A stretch of 64,000 nt of DNA from Hallerella succinigenes (GCF_002797675.1 NZ_PGEX01000001.1:2232001-2296000); one strand, 5' to 3'; numbered from the stretch's first letter, positions 51,498-61,639 are shown. Translations and numbers: made by a program. Notes: generated by a model not told the origin, from the sequence alone.

Positions 51498-52811
51498 ATG
51501 ACGACGAAATCTTCTGAAAATCTTTATACGCTAGACGGCAGAGTTCCATTGTTCAAGGCCCTTCCTTTTGGGCTTCAGCACGTGCTTGCCATGTTTGTGA
51601 GCAACATTACGCCAATTATCATTTTGGCGAATGTGGTGGGAATCGAAAAAGGCGTGACGGCGTCCTTGATTCAAAACTGCATGATCATTGCGAGTATCGG
51701 TACGCTGATTCAGCTGTATCCGATTTGGAAAATCGGTTCTCGTTTGCCGATTGTGATGGGCTTAAGTTTTACATTCCTTTCGGTGGCGATTTCCATTGGA
51801 ACGACGCAGGGAATGGGAACTTTGATGGGCGCTGTCATTGTGGGCGGTATCGTTGAAGGTTTGCTCGGACTTTGTGCGAAGTATTGGCTAAAGCTGATTC
51901 CGCATGTTGTGGCGGCTACAGTGGTGACGTCGATTGGCTTTTCGCTGCTCCCGATTGGGGCGAATTCCTTTGCCGGTGGTGTTGGGGCTTCGAACTTCGG
52001 CGCTGCAGAAAACTGGATCGTCGGTAGTGTGACGCTTCTTGTGTGCCTTTTAACGCAAATTTTTGCAAAAGGCTTTTTGCGTTCGCTATCGGTTTTGGTC
52101 GGTTTGGTCGTCGGCTATATTCTTGCGCTCTGCATGGGAATGGTCGATTTTTCGGGCGTGATGGATTGCAGCATCATCTCCCTGCCGACGTTCCTTCCTT
52201 TTAAGCCGGAATTCCATGTGGGGCCGATCCTTTCGATCATTGCGATTTACCTTGTGTCGGCGACGGAAACCGTAGGCGATACGAGTGCCTTGGTGAATGG
52301 CGCGTTGAAGCGCCAGATTCATAAGGTCGAAATGGGCGGAGCGATTAGTTGCGATGGCTTTGTCAGTTCTATTTCGGGACTTTTTGGCTGTACGCCGATT
52401 ACGTCTTTTAGCCAGAACGTGGGACTTGCTTCGCTTTCGGGCGTGGTGAACCGTTTTGCGATTGGAACGAGTGCCGTGGTGATGCTCCTTGGGGGAATTT
52501 TCCCGCCGTTTGGTCGCTTGCTTTCGACGATTCCGCAGGCGGTGCTCGGGGGCTGTACCATTATGATGTTCGGCTCGATTTTGTTTGCCGGCTTCGGGAT
52601 GATGGCCAAAAGCGGTTTCTCTCAGCGGAACATGATCATTACGAGTCTTTCGCTTAGCGTGGGGCTCGGGTTTACATCGGCATCTAAAATGTTCGAAATT
52701 TTTCCGCAGATCGTGCAGATGATTTTTGCGGAGAACTGCGTGGCAGTCGTGTTCCTGCTCGCTGTCATTTTGAATCTGGTCCTTCCGAAAGAAAATTCAT
52801 TTTCCAAATAA
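51498..52811 (+). CDS. pbuX: Xanthine/uracil permease (NCS2 family)
   Basis: 437 residues, 12-14 membrane helices, NCS2 family: LQHVLAMFVSNITPI at the start, YLVSATETVGDTSAL and SFSQNVGLASLSGVVNRFA. Xanthine is the likely substrate because of the xpt gene 10 bp upstream. Confidence 0.9.
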   Translation: MTTKSSENLYTLDGRVPLFKALPFGLQHVLAMFVSNITPIIILANVVGIEKGVTASLIQNCMIIASIGTLIQLYPIWKIGSRLPIVMGLSFTFLSVAISIGTTQGMGTLMGAVIVGGIVEGLLGLCAKYWLKLIPHVVAATVVTSIGFSLLPIGANSFAGGVGASNFGAAENWIVGSVTLLVCLLTQIFAKGFLRSLSVLVGLVVGYILALCMGMVDFSGVMDCSIISLPTFLPFKPEFHVGPILSIIAIYLVSATETVGDTSALVNGALKRQIHKVEMGGAISCDGFVSSISGLFGCTPITSFSQNVGLASLSGVVNRFAIGTSAVVMLLGGIFPPFGRLLSTIPQAVLGGCTIMMFGSILFAGFGMMAKSGFSQRNMIITSLSLSVGLGFTSASKMFEIFPQIVQMIFAENCVAVVFLLAVILNLVLPKENSFSK

Positions 52812-52872
52812 ATCGGAGTGGGGCCAGTCGTAAAGCCAATGATATCAGAATGTCAAAACCAGTGGAATTTTT

Positions 52873-53727
52873 ATGCAGAAAGAATTTGACGAAGCTCTGG
52901 AAAACCTGAAGAACATCGAAGTCGTGGACGAACCGTCTGCGGCTTGTTACAACGAACAGTTCAAGACTCTCATCGGCAAAACGATGCAGATTGTGAGCGA
53001 AACGGATTACGACGCTTTGGTGCAGGCGAAAACCGAAGACATCGAAAAGAAGTATTCCGCCAAGGTCGAATTCAGCGACGCGGCTACGGATGCCTATAAA
53101 AAGCTCCGTGAACTCGTGCGTTTTGAAATGCTCCACGAAACGCTTTTCGCCGGCAAGGAATTCGAAGTCTGCTGCACCGAAAGCAACTTTGCTCAGGCGA
53201 TGAACAAGCTCCGCCCGGAAATTTCGAAGCTCTTGCCAGAAGATACAAAGGAAGCCGTCGAATCAATCGGATACTCCCTCTATTCCGACTTTACCAAGTA
53301 TCTCGTCTGCAGCGCATTCGACATGGTTGCCGACATGAAAATTTTTGAAATGCCGGAATTCCGTCCGTTGCAGCTGAATGCTCTCGGCAAGGAAGTACGC
53401 ACGAATGTGAACGTGATTCGCCAGCAGAAAAACAAGCCTCAAAAGTCCCAGGTTTTGACGGACTGGTTCCTTACCGTGATGGTTCTCCCAGGCCTGCTTT
53501 TGCGCAAGCTTTATTCGGTGAGCCTTGTCGAAATGTTCGAAGTGGAACAGAAACAGACGGACAATGCCGCGCACCTATTCAATATTTTCCAGAAGCGTAT
53601 GGCTGCTTTTTCTGCAGGCGTTGAATATCAGATTTTGCAGGAGTTCCTTGTACCTCTTGGAATGGCTGACTGCTTTACGGTGCGTCCAAAGTTGAAAGAC
53701 AAGCCGAAGGGTGGTTACATCCATTAA
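52873..53727 (+). CDS. Hypothetical protein
   Basis: 284 residues, largely helical, with no signal peptide. A hydrophobic segment (LTDWFLTVMVLPGLLLRKL, about 196-214) could touch the membrane. No family recognised. It is followed 29 bp later by a FISUMP gene and may be cotranscribed. Confidence 0.7.
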   Translation: MQKEFDEALENLKNIEVVDEPSAACYNEQFKTLIGKTMQIVSETDYDALVQAKTEDIEKKYSAKVEFSDAATDAYKKLRELVRFEMLHETLFAGKEFEVCCTESNFAQAMNKLRPEISKLLPEDTKEAVESIGYSLYSDFTKYLVCSAFDMVADMKIFEMPEFRPLQLNALGKEVRTNVNVIRQQKNKPQKSQVLTDWFLTVMVLPGLLLRKLYSVSLVEMFEVEQKQTDNAAHLFNIFQKRMAAFSAGVEYQILQEFLVPLGMADCFTVRPKLKDKPKGGYIH

Positions 53728-53756
53728 CCAAAACTGAATTTTCTATATTCTTTTGT

Positions 53757-54872
53757 ATGAAAAAAATCTTTTTGATGTCGGTTCTTTTTATGGCGAGCTT
53801 TGCGATGGCCGCCGCTCCAAAAATTTCTAAGGCTTGCTCCAAGGCAAAAGGCGAACAGGCTTGTTCTGAATCTCTGATCGCTCTTGCGGAACAGGGTAAG
53901 GCTGGGGATACCACTGCGATTGAACTTTACGGTAAAACCCTTGAAGTCATCCGCAAAAACAAAAAGTTCATGAAACCGGTGATGGTCCAGGTAGATACCC
54001 TCATCTGGGAAAAATGCAAAAAGAAAGAAAAACAGGCTTGCCTTGATGCCTGCATCGCTCGCACCGATTCTTCTTTTACCCGTGAAGACGCTCCGGATTC
54101 TGCAACGTGTGCCGCTACGCCGCAAAAGCTCGTGGCCAAAAAGGTGAGTGTTCCGACTCCTTCGCCGATGGCGCTCTTGATCGATTCGCTTTCGATCGAT
54201 GCATTCTGGGAGGCTCCGTTTTATGTGGCGAACAACTGGCTTGCCGCAGTCGGGGATTCTGTGATTCCGTCGATAGATTCTGCGGTCACGTTCCTTACGG
54301 GTAACGATCCTGCGGACTTTATTTACGCTCGAAGAAAGTTCCACCTTTGCGATGCTTACGGGGATTCTTTGAATGTGCGCTTGGATTCTTTGGAAGCTCC
54401 GGTTCGCTGCCCGGTCATCGGTAGCGTCGTCGATCCGCGTGATAACAAGATGTATCGTGTGGAACGGTTTGGCGAAAAAATCTGGATGATTGACAATATC
54501 TCTTTTGAAATCCCGGATTCTTCCGCTTGCTATGACGGTGATTCCTTGAACTGCGAAAAGTACGGTCGCCTTTATACTTTTGGATCGGCGCAACTCGCTT
54601 GCCCAGAAGGTTTCCACGTGGCGACGGATGAAGAATTTGATGCCCTTTCTGCGGTGGATGTGGCGGACTTCTCGGTGACGGTGCAGTTCGGCGGTTACTT
54701 TAACCAGAACGGCATTTGCACTCTCGCTGACGAAGGCACTTACTTCTGGACTTCGACTGAAGAAGACGCTTCTCGCGGATTCGTGCGAAATCTTTTTTCG
54801 GATGCAATCAATTTGGATAAGGCTTCCGTCGATAAGCGCTTTGGACTTTCCGTGCGCTGCGTGCAGGAATAA
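53757..54872 (+). CDS. Secreted FISUMP-domain protein
   Basis: 371 residues: signal peptide (1-19, ending MAAA), an N-terminal Cys-rich helical half, then the FISUMP domain (about 222-371) with VVDPRDNKMYRVERFGEKIW, YGRLYTFGSA, ACPEGFHVATDEEFD, YFWTSTEE and the VRCVQ end. The domain is a hallmark of Fibrobacter; its function is unknown, with a suggested surface role. Confidence 0.9.
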   Translation: MKKIFLMSVLFMASFAMAAAPKISKACSKAKGEQACSESLIALAEQGKAGDTTAIELYGKTLEVIRKNKKFMKPVMVQVDTLIWEKCKKKEKQACLDACIARTDSSFTREDAPDSATCAATPQKLVAKKVSVPTPSPMALLIDSLSIDAFWEAPFYVANNWLAAVGDSVIPSIDSAVTFLTGNDPADFIYARRKFHLCDAYGDSLNVRLDSLEAPVRCPVIGSVVDPRDNKMYRVERFGEKIWMIDNISFEIPDSSACYDGDSLNCEKYGRLYTFGSAQLACPEGFHVATDEEFDALSAVDVADFSVTVQFGGYFNQNGICTLADEGTYFWTSTEEDASRGFVRNLFSDAINLDKASVDKRFGLSVRCVQE

Positions 54873-54878
54873 TTTTTC

Positions 54879-55838
54879 ATGAAGACATTTGAACCGAGCT
54901 GCGATCTTGCGACATGGAAGGCGCGTTATGCGCTGACCGAAAAAATCCGCGATTTTTTTAAGGCGCGAAATGTGCAGGAAGTCGAAACGCCTGTGCTTTC
55001 CCGTGCAAGCGGAACCGATGTGCATTTGGATTATTTTGCAACGCTCGGAAAGCCTACCCGTTATCTGATGACGAGTCCGGAATTTCACCTGAAGCGACTG
55101 CTTGCCGCTGGCTTCGGGGATATTTTTGAAATAGCGCACGCTTTTCGTTTGGACGAAGTCGGCTGTAAGCACAATTCCGAATTTCAGTTGGTCGAATGGT
55201 ACCGCGTCGGTATGCATTACGAAGATTTGATGACGGAAGTCGAAGATCTGGCGTCCACGATTCTTGGCAAAAAGATCCAGGCGGAACGTTTGACTTTCCG
55301 TGATGCGTTTCTGCGTTATGCAAAAGTGGACCCGTTCCAGGCGACTGCGGACGATTACCGCAAAGCCTTAAAAGAAAACGACGTCCCGGACGTGGAAGGC
55401 TCGGAAACCTTTTCGACCGAAGACTGGTGGGACTACCTGATGGTGACGGTCGTGGAAGGGCATCTTGGAAAGGACGCGCCGCAGTTCTTGATGGACTATC
55501 CGGAAAGCTGCGCCGCTCTTGCCCAAACGTATGTGAATGCGAACGGCGATACGGTCGCAAAACGCTTTGAACTTTACATCGAAAATATGGAACTCTGCAA
55601 CGGCTACGAAGAACTGACGGACCCTGCAGAACAAAGACGCCGATTTGAAGCGGATATCGCCTGGAGAAAGGCGAATCATAGACCCGTTCCGGCGATCGAT
55701 GAAAAGTTCCTCGCCGCGCTCGAACATGGAATGCCTGCGGCATCTGGAGTCGCCGTGGGACTCGATCGCCTTTACATGCTTGCTCTCGGCAAAAAGAATA
55801 TTGAAGACGTCATCCTGTTTATGGACGACAATGCGTAA
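54879..55838 (+). CDS. epmA: Elongation factor P--(R)-beta-lysine ligase
   Basis: 319 residues, a class II lysyl-tRNA-synthetase-like catalytic core without the anticodon domain: VQEVETPVLSRASGTDVHLD, YLMTSPEFHLKRLLAAG, FRLDEVGCKHNSEFQLVEWY and ASGVAVGLDRL. EpmA attaches lysine to EF-P. The epmB partner is not in the window. The 3' end overlaps the convergent thioredoxin gene by 20 bp. Confidence 0.93.
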   Translation: MKTFEPSCDLATWKARYALTEKIRDFFKARNVQEVETPVLSRASGTDVHLDYFATLGKPTRYLMTSPEFHLKRLLAAGFGDIFEIAHAFRLDEVGCKHNSEFQLVEWYRVGMHYEDLMTEVEDLASTILGKKIQAERLTFRDAFLRYAKVDPFQATADDYRKALKENDVPDVEGSETFSTEDWWDYLMVTVVEGHLGKDAPQFLMDYPESCAALAQTYVNANGDTVAKRFELYIENMELCNGYEELTDPAEQRRRFEADIAWRKANHRPVPAIDEKFLAALEHGMPAASGVAVGLDRLYMLALGKKNIEDVILFMDDNA

Positions 55839-56289
55839 CGTCCAAAGCCTTTTCGATCTGTGTCCGGAGAATTTTTTCGTTCAGCAGACCGATCTGCCGC
55901 ATTTGAATATTTCCGGTACTGTCGATTAAAAAGTGCGTCGGAATCGAACGCGGATGCCCGAACTTTTTCATGAGTTTAAAGTCCCAGTATACGACCGGGT
56001 AGGGGATTTCCCTTGCTTTCACGAATTCGAGCATCGTCTTTTCGTCGTCATCCTCGTTGACTCCGATCACGTGCAGTCCGCAGGGGGAATATTCCGCATA
56101 GATCTTTTTGAGCGTGGGAAGCTCTGCGTTGCAGTAGCCACACCAGGATGTGTGAAAGACAAAAAGGTTCACCCCTTCATAGCCTTCGACCTTTTCGGGA
56201 ATTCGGTCGTATTGGGCGTCACTGCAAGCGCTTAATCCGAGCGCAAGGGCGACTCCAAAAAGTAGAATCTGCGGTCTAAAAAACTTCAT
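55819..56289 (-). CDS. TlpA-like thioredoxin lipoprotein
   Basis: 156 residues: lipobox LSAC (Cys near 22), then a thioredoxin domain with active site WCGYC (about 49-53) and cis-Pro in SIPTHFLID. A periplasmic, membrane-anchored reductase of the TlpA/ResA kind, e.g. in disulfide exchange. Confidence 0.9.
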   Translation of the reverse strand: MKFFRPQILLFGVALALGLSACSDAQYDRIPEKVEGYEGVNLFVFHTSWCGYCNAELPTLKKIYAEYSPCGLHVIGVNEDDDEKTMLEFVKAREIPYPVVYWDFKLMKKFGHPRSIPTHFLIDSTGNIQMRQIGLLNEKILRTQIEKALDVTHCRP

Positions 56290-56411
56290 TTTTGCTCAAT
56301 TTAGAAATTTTGAGAGATTTTCTGCCTCAAAGGTTTAGAACGATCGGCATGGGTTGTTATTTTCCCAAATCAGCAAATACTAGTCGAAAAATTTAATGTT
56401 ATATTCAAAGC

Positions 56412-57476
56412 ATGTATAATATTCAAGATCTTCTTGCAGAAATGGTGAAGCGTGGCGCTTCCGACTTGCATATCACCGCGGGTATCCCGCCCATGCTTCG
56501 CTTGGCGGGTAAACTCACTCCGATGGGCACAGAAAAGCTCAAACCGGATGAGACCATGCGCATGACGTACAGTTTGATGAATGAACTCCAGAAGAAGTCC
56601 TTTGAACAGAACAAGGAATGTGATTTCTCCTTCGGTATTACGAACTTGGCACGTTTCCGTGCGAATGCTTATTTGCAGCGTGGCTGCGTCGCCCTCGCTT
56701 TGCGTATCATTCCTCTTGAAATCAAGACCTTTAAGGATTTGGATCTTCCGCCGATTGTCGCTGAATTTACGACTCGTCCGTCGGGACTTGTGCTTGTGAC
56801 CGGTTCTACTGGTTCTGGCAAGTCTACGACCTTGGCCGCCATGATCGACAAGATCAATAAGGAACGCCACGAACATATTCTGACGATTGAAGACCCGATT
56901 GAATTCTTGCACAAGCACCAGAACTGCATGGTGAATCAGCGTGAAGTCGGCAACGATACGAAGAGCTTCTCCCAGGCTTTGAAAATGGCTCTCCGTCAGG
57001 ACCCGGACATCGTGCTCATCGGTGAAATGCGAGACTTGGAAACGATTCGTGCCGCCTTGACGATTGCGGAAACAGGTCACTTGACTCTCGCGACGCTTCA
57101 TACGAACTCCGCTGTGCAGACGATCAACCGTATTGTCGACGCGTTCCCGCAGGGTGAACAGCAGACGGTGAGAACCCAGCTGTCCTTTGTGCTTCAGGGC
57201 GTTGTCTGTCAGATGCTTCTTCCGAAGATCGGCGGCGGTCGAGTGATGTGTTACGAAGTGATGAACGTGACACCGGCTATCCGGGCTTTGATCCGCGATA
57301 ATAAGTCGCACCAAATCGGTTCCATGATTGAAATCGGTCAGAAGTTCGGTATGAACACGATGAATATGCGACTCGCGGAACTCGTGCGTCAGGGCAAGCT
57401 CGAACATTTCGAAGCGGTCGCCAAGTCTCCGGATCCGACTCAGCTTGAAAAAGAACTCGAACAAATGGGAGTTTAA
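56412..57476 (+). CDS. pilT: Type IV pilus retraction ATPase PilT
   Basis: 354 residues; GASDLHITAGIPPMLR, Walker A GSTGSGKST (131-139), Asp box, LATLHTNSAVQTINRI, and the PilT-specific AIRALIRDNK motif. It depolymerises pili for twitching. Followed by pilC after 3 bp. Confidence 0.96.
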   Translation: MYNIQDLLAEMVKRGASDLHITAGIPPMLRLAGKLTPMGTEKLKPDETMRMTYSLMNELQKKSFEQNKECDFSFGITNLARFRANAYLQRGCVALALRIIPLEIKTFKDLDLPPIVAEFTTRPSGLVLVTGSTGSGKSTTLAAMIDKINKERHEHILTIEDPIEFLHKHQNCMVNQREVGNDTKSFSQALKMALRQDPDIVLIGEMRDLETIRAALTIAETGHLTLATLHTNSAVQTINRIVDAFPQGEQQTVRTQLSFVLQGVVCQMLLPKIGGGRVMCYEVMNVTPAIRALIRDNKSHQIGSMIEIGQKFGMNTMNMRLAELVRQGKLEHFEAVAKSPDPTQLEKELEQMGV

Positions 57477-57479
57477 TCC

Positions 57480-58682
57480 ATGCCGGTTTTCCTTTATAAG
57501 GCGCAAAATACTCAAGGAAACCAGTTTAGCGGGGAAATTGAGGCGAAGGATAAGAATGAAGCGGAATCCCTGCTTCGCCGTAAACACTTGGTCGTTGAAA
57601 GCCTTAAACGCAAACCGATTGAAATCCGGATCAATATCGGCTCGGGCATCAAAACCAAGGACGTTTCCCGCTTTACGCGCATGTTCAGCTCGATGACTTC
57701 CGCAGGTCTTCCGATGCTCCAGTGCTTGACCATTTTGGAAGAGCAGATGGAAAACCTGGCGATGCGCGAAGTGGTTCACAAGCTTACGATGTCGATCAGC
57801 GGTGGTTCAAGCCTTGCCGATGCTTTGACTCAGCATCCGAAGGTCTTTGACAAGCTCTACTGTAACATGGTTGCGGCAGGTGAAGCGGGCGGTATCTTGG
57901 ACGGAATTCTTTCTCGTCTTGCCGACTACCTGGAATCGAACGAACGCTTGGTCCGTAAAGTGAAGAAGGCTTTGACTTACCCGGTGATGGTCGCTGTCGT
58001 GGCTGTTCTTGTGGTGGTCTTGATGCTTTCCTTCGTGGTGCCGACCTTTGCGGCTTCGTTTATGGAACTCGGTGGCGAACTTCCGTGGCCGACGCAGTTC
58101 GTGATGGATCTTTCGGATATGATCCGCGATTATGCGGCGTTCTGGATTTTGAGCGTCGTCGCGATTATCGTCGCGTTCAAGGTCGTGATGAAGGTCCCGA
58201 AATTGCACTTTGCCTTTGATAAGTTCTTGCTTAAAGTTCCGAAGGTGGGCGACTTGCAAATCAAGAGTGCCGTGGCGCGTTTTAGCCGTACTCTCGGTAC
58301 GCTTTTGAATGCCGGTGTTTCGGTGACGGAAGCGTTGCAGGTAACGGCAAAAACCTCGGGTAACTCTGTGGTCGAAGCGTCAATTATGAAGATCGCGGTC
58401 GGCCTTGCTGGCGGTAAGAGTATTGTAGATCCGATGAAGGATGCGAAGATCTTCCCGGCGATGGTCATCCAAATGGTCGGTGTCGGTGAAAAGACGGGTC
58501 AGCTTGGCGCGATGCTTTTGAAGGTCGCAGACTTTTACGACGAAGAAGTGGACGCCGCGATCGACGCTTTGACGTCGATGATGGAACCGCTTATCATGGT
58601 GGTGCTCGGCGGTGCGGTCGGCTTCCTCATGATTGCAATGTACATGCCGATGTTCAGTATGTCGGATGCGATTAAGGGGTAA
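57480..58682 (+). CDS. pilC: Type IV pilus inner-membrane platform protein PilC (GspF family)
   Basis: 400 residues with two GspF domains and three membrane helices: FTRMFSSMTSAGLPMLQCL, RKVKKALTYPVMV, FSRTLGTLLNAGVSVTEAL and MMEPLIMVVLGGAVGFLMIAMYMPMF. Partner of PilT in pilus motion. The FISUMP remnant starts 1 bp after its stop. Confidence 0.95.
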   Translation: MPVFLYKAQNTQGNQFSGEIEAKDKNEAESLLRRKHLVVESLKRKPIEIRINIGSGIKTKDVSRFTRMFSSMTSAGLPMLQCLTILEEQMENLAMREVVHKLTMSISGGSSLADALTQHPKVFDKLYCNMVAAGEAGGILDGILSRLADYLESNERLVRKVKKALTYPVMVAVVAVLVVVLMLSFVVPTFAASFMELGGELPWPTQFVMDLSDMIRDYAAFWILSVVAIIVAFKVVMKVPKLHFAFDKFLLKVPKVGDLQIKSAVARFSRTLGTLLNAGVSVTEALQVTAKTSGNSVVEASIMKIAVGLAGGKSIVDPMKDAKIFPAMVIQMVGVGEKTGQLGAMLLKVADFYDEEVDAAIDALTSMMEPLIMVVLGGAVGFLMIAMYMPMFSMSDAIKG

Positions 58683-58683
58683 A

Positions 58684-59561
58684 ATGAAAAGCTCGTCTAC
58701 CTCAGTTTCTTCCTCATCTTTTAGTTCCGAGGTAGACCTTTCCTCGTCAGAAGAATCTTCGGATGCAAATTCGTCCAGTTCTGGTGTAAACGTCGTTTCA
58801 TCTTCTTCCTATTCTGTTTTGGAATCTGGAAAATATTACAACCCGAATATTTCATATGGGGAACTTGTCGACGAAAGAGATGGGCAAGTCTATAGAACGG
58901 TTGCAATCGGAAGCGAGGATTCGGCTCAAATCTGGATGGCGGAAAACCTGAATTTTGATTATGACGTGCAAACGGCATCGGGAAAACCGACCAGTTTCTG
59001 CTATCAAGATTCCGTTGAGTATTGTGCAAAGCTCGGACGTTATTATACGTGGGCGGCCGCCATGGATTCTGCGGCTCTTTTTAGCGAAGACGGCAAGGAG
59101 TGCGGACTAGAATCAAAGGAATGCGCCCCAAAGGATACGGTCCGAGGCGTTTGCCCCAAAGGGTGGCATTTGCCGAGCAGTCAAGAATTTCACAGACTTA
59201 CGGCGTATGCTTATTCTAACGGGAGGTATGTGGAATCCTGGCAGACCGGACGCCTTTTAAAATCCAAGGTTGGCTGGAAATCGACTTATTATCAGGCTTA
59301 TGATAAAACGATTGAGCGTAATGGATACGATCCTTTCGGTTTTGGAGCCATTCCTGCGGGGGGGGGTGTGTTCCCGAATGCCAAAACATCGGATTCTCCG
59401 CTTTTTTCTGGACGTCGACAAAAGGAACTTTGACCCCCGAGCGTAACGCGTTCAGGGTGGCTCTTTATAATTATCATGACTGGTTTGATGAAGCGTGGGT
59501 TTTTGATTACTTCGCAGATAATTATGCGCATAGCGTTCGTTGCGTCCAAGACGCTGATTAA
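58684..59561 (+). pseudogene. FISUMP-domain protein interrupted at a G9 tract (phase-variable or broken)
   Basis: The frame from the ATG at 58684 codes a Ser-rich linker and a FISUMP domain (LVDERDGQVYRTVAIG, WMAENLNFDY, YCAKLGRYYTWAAAMDSA, GVCPKGWHLPSSQEFH), then stops at 59433 after a run of nine G (59358-59366). The expected C-terminal part (AFFWTSTKGTL to the HSVRCVQD end) continues in a different frame to 59561; one G more, or two less, would join them. The N-terminus has no signal peptide or lipobox, only Ser-rich sequence, so it may also have lost its start. It lies directly after pilC. Confidence 0.8.
59358..59366 (+). repeat. G9 homopolymer at the frameshift point
   Basis: Nine G in a row in the FISUMP gene. 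Such tracts slip easily during replication and in sequencing. Confidence 0.9.
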
Positions 59562-59598
59562 TCGATTGTAATCACTGATTAATCACTTTTGAAAAATA

Positions 59599-59633
59599 AA
59601 AAACGGCGATTTCCTTAAGAAATCGCCGTTTTT
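59599..59633 (+). terminator. Terminator after the FISUMP gene
   Basis: A perfect 15-bp stem (59599-59613 with 59619-59633) with an AT-rich base and T-rich end; works in both directions. Confidence 0.85.
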
Positions 59634-59702
59634 GCTTTGGCACGCATTTTGCCTTAATAGCAGTGTCTCGATGTTGAGACGCTAACTTATTAGGAGGGCG
59701 CA

Positions 59703-60047
59703 ATGCCAAAGGTCAAAGCAGAAACAGCAGAAGTCAAGCAGGAAAAGCCGGCGAAGGTTTCGGAATTCGATTGCCTCGTCGTCACCAATGTCCGTGTGTA
59801 TCCGTTCAAGGAAGGCATTAACATGGGCCACATCAAGGCGCTTGCCCGTGTGGTTCTGAACGACCAGTTTGAACTCACGCAGCTCCGTGTGATGGACGGT
59901 GAAAACGGTCTGTTTGTAGGCTATCCGAACGACCCGTTCTACAAGGGCGAGGAATACCGCAGCATCTTCTATCCGATTACCCGCGCATGCCGTGAGCACA
60001 TCGAAAACTGCGTGCTGGAAAAGTACCAGGAAGTCACGGCTGCATAA
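59703..60047 (+). CDS. spoVG: SpoVG family regulator
   Basis: 114 residues; VTNVRVYPFKEGINMGHIKALARVVL, then GENGLFVGYPND-(P/F) and YRSIFYPITRACREHI, the SpoVG signatures. It binds nucleic acids; role outside Firmicutes little known. AGGAGG is just upstream; a GTCTC/GAGAC hairpin (59665-59680) lies in the leader. Confidence 0.93.
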   Translation: MPKVKAETAEVKQEKPAKVSEFDCLVVTNVRVYPFKEGINMGHIKALARVVLNDQFELTQLRVMDGENGLFVGYPNDPFYKGEEYRSIFYPITRACREHIENCVLEKYQEVTAA

Positions 60048-60058
60048 GAGGTTTCGAC

Positions 60059-61627
60059 GTGTTCCAAAGAATTCGCACAAGCTGCCTGCTCGGAATCAAG
60101 GCGATTCCTGTCCATGTGGAAGTTGATTCTTCGCCGGGACTTCCCGGTTTTACACTGGTCGGTCTCCCGGACAATGCGGTTCGCGAATCTCGGGAACGCG
60201 TCGTTTCGAGTATTCGAAGTTCCGGTTATGCGGCATCCGGAAGTCGCATAATCGTGAATCTTTCCCCTGCGGATTTGCGCAAGGAGGGAACTTCTTTGGA
60301 CCTTCCGCTTGCGATTGGAATGCTCGTGGCGAGCGAAGAAATCCAGGCGGAGCGTCCAGAAAGGTTTGTCTTTTTGGGGGAGCTTTCTTTAGATGGAAAG
60401 GTGAAGGCTGTACATGGTGTGCTTTCCGTGGCGATGAGCCTTTCTAAAAAAGAAGACATTTTGGTGGTGCCGAGGGAGAACGTTGCGGAGGCGAGCCTTG
60501 TGGAAGGGCTTTCTGTGATTGGCGTCTCCACCCTTGCGGAATGCATCGATGCGATTGCGCCGGGTTCTGTAAAGCTCCCGGTGCGGTCTTGCGGTATTTC
60601 GCGTAGGGCTTTGGCTGCAGATCCCTCGGTACCGGATTTTCGTTCTGTGGTAGGAATGGAAGGGGTGAAGAGAGCCTTGGAAATTGCGGCGGCGGGCGCT
60701 CATAACTTTTTGCTAGTCGGTTCTCCTGGATCGGGCAAGACTTTTTCCGCCCGCTGCCTTCCGGGCATTTTGCCTCCGATGACCGATGAAGAAATTCTCG
60801 AATGTACACGCATCTATTCTTCGCTACATGTTCTTGGTGAAGATAAGGCGAAAAGCTTTTTTGCACGCCGCCCGTTCCGTTCACCGCATCATTCTTCGTC
60901 GATGGTTTCGCTCGTCGGGGGCGGAGTGCATCTGCGCCCCGGAGAGGCGAGCCTGGCTCACAATGGAGTGCTCTTTTTAGATGAGCTTCCCGAGTTCAAC
61001 CGGAACGTTCTAGAGGCTCTTCGCGAGCCGATGGAAGAAGGTGTAATCCACATCAGCCGCGCCTGTGGAACGGTCTCCTGGCCTGCGCGCTTTATGATGG
61101 GTGCGGCGATGAATCCTTGCCCATGCGGATATTCGATGGACTCGAAAAGGGAATGTTCCTGCTTGCCGGATTCCGTTCGACGGTATCGGCAACGCCTTTC
61201 TGGCCCGTTGCTCGACCGGATTGACATCCAAATGGCGGTCCCGTCCACCGATCCGCAACAGCTGATGCAGATGCCGCCCGGGGAATCTTCCGCTGAAATC
61301 CGTGCCCGTGTGACCGCAGCCCGGGACTTGCAACAGCAAAGGTTTAGGCGCTCGCGCTGCCGCACGAACTCCGAAATGACAAGCGACGAAGCAAAAAACT
61401 TTTGCGGAATGAGTGTCGAAACGGAACGCTTTGCTGTTTCCGCCGCCGACAAAATGCAGCTAAGCGCTAGAGGCTATTACCGCATGCTTAAGGTTGCCCG
61501 CACCATTGCGGACTTGCGAGCTTCACAGTTCGGCTCTAAAGCGGAAGATGCAAAAAAGGCTTCCGTTGAATGTTCAGACATCGCGGAAGCTTTAAGGTAT
61601 CGAGCCTTTTCAGGCTTAAACAGTTGA
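60059..61627 (+). CDS. comM: ComM/YifB family Mg-chelatase-like AAA+ ATPase
   Basis: 522 residues from a GTG at 60059 (AAGAGG upstream). N-terminal LonC-like domain (VHVEVDSSPGLPGFTLVGLPDNAVRE), then AAA+ with Walker A GSPGSGKT (221-228), VLFLDELPEFNRNVLEALREP and NPCPCGY. ComM is a helicase that helps branch migration in natural transformation. Confidence 0.94.
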   Translation: MFQRIRTSCLLGIKAIPVHVEVDSSPGLPGFTLVGLPDNAVRESRERVVSSIRSSGYAASGSRIIVNLSPADLRKEGTSLDLPLAIGMLVASEEIQAERPERFVFLGELSLDGKVKAVHGVLSVAMSLSKKEDILVVPRENVAEASLVEGLSVIGVSTLAECIDAIAPGSVKLPVRSCGISRRALAADPSVPDFRSVVGMEGVKRALEIAAAGAHNFLLVGSPGSGKTFSARCLPGILPPMTDEEILECTRIYSSLHVLGEDKAKSFFARRPFRSPHHSSSMVSLVGGGVHLRPGEASLAHNGVLFLDELPEFNRNVLEALREPMEEGVIHISRACGTVSWPARFMMGAAMNPCPCGYSMDSKRECSCLPDSVRRYRQRLSGPLLDRIDIQMAVPSTDPQQLMQMPPGESSAEIRARVTAARDLQQQRFRRSRCRTNSEMTSDEAKNFCGMSVETERFAVSAADKMQLSARGYYRMLKVARTIADLRASQFGSKAEDAKKASVECSDIAEALRYRAFSGLNS

Positions 61628-61639
61628 TGCTTGGAACGG

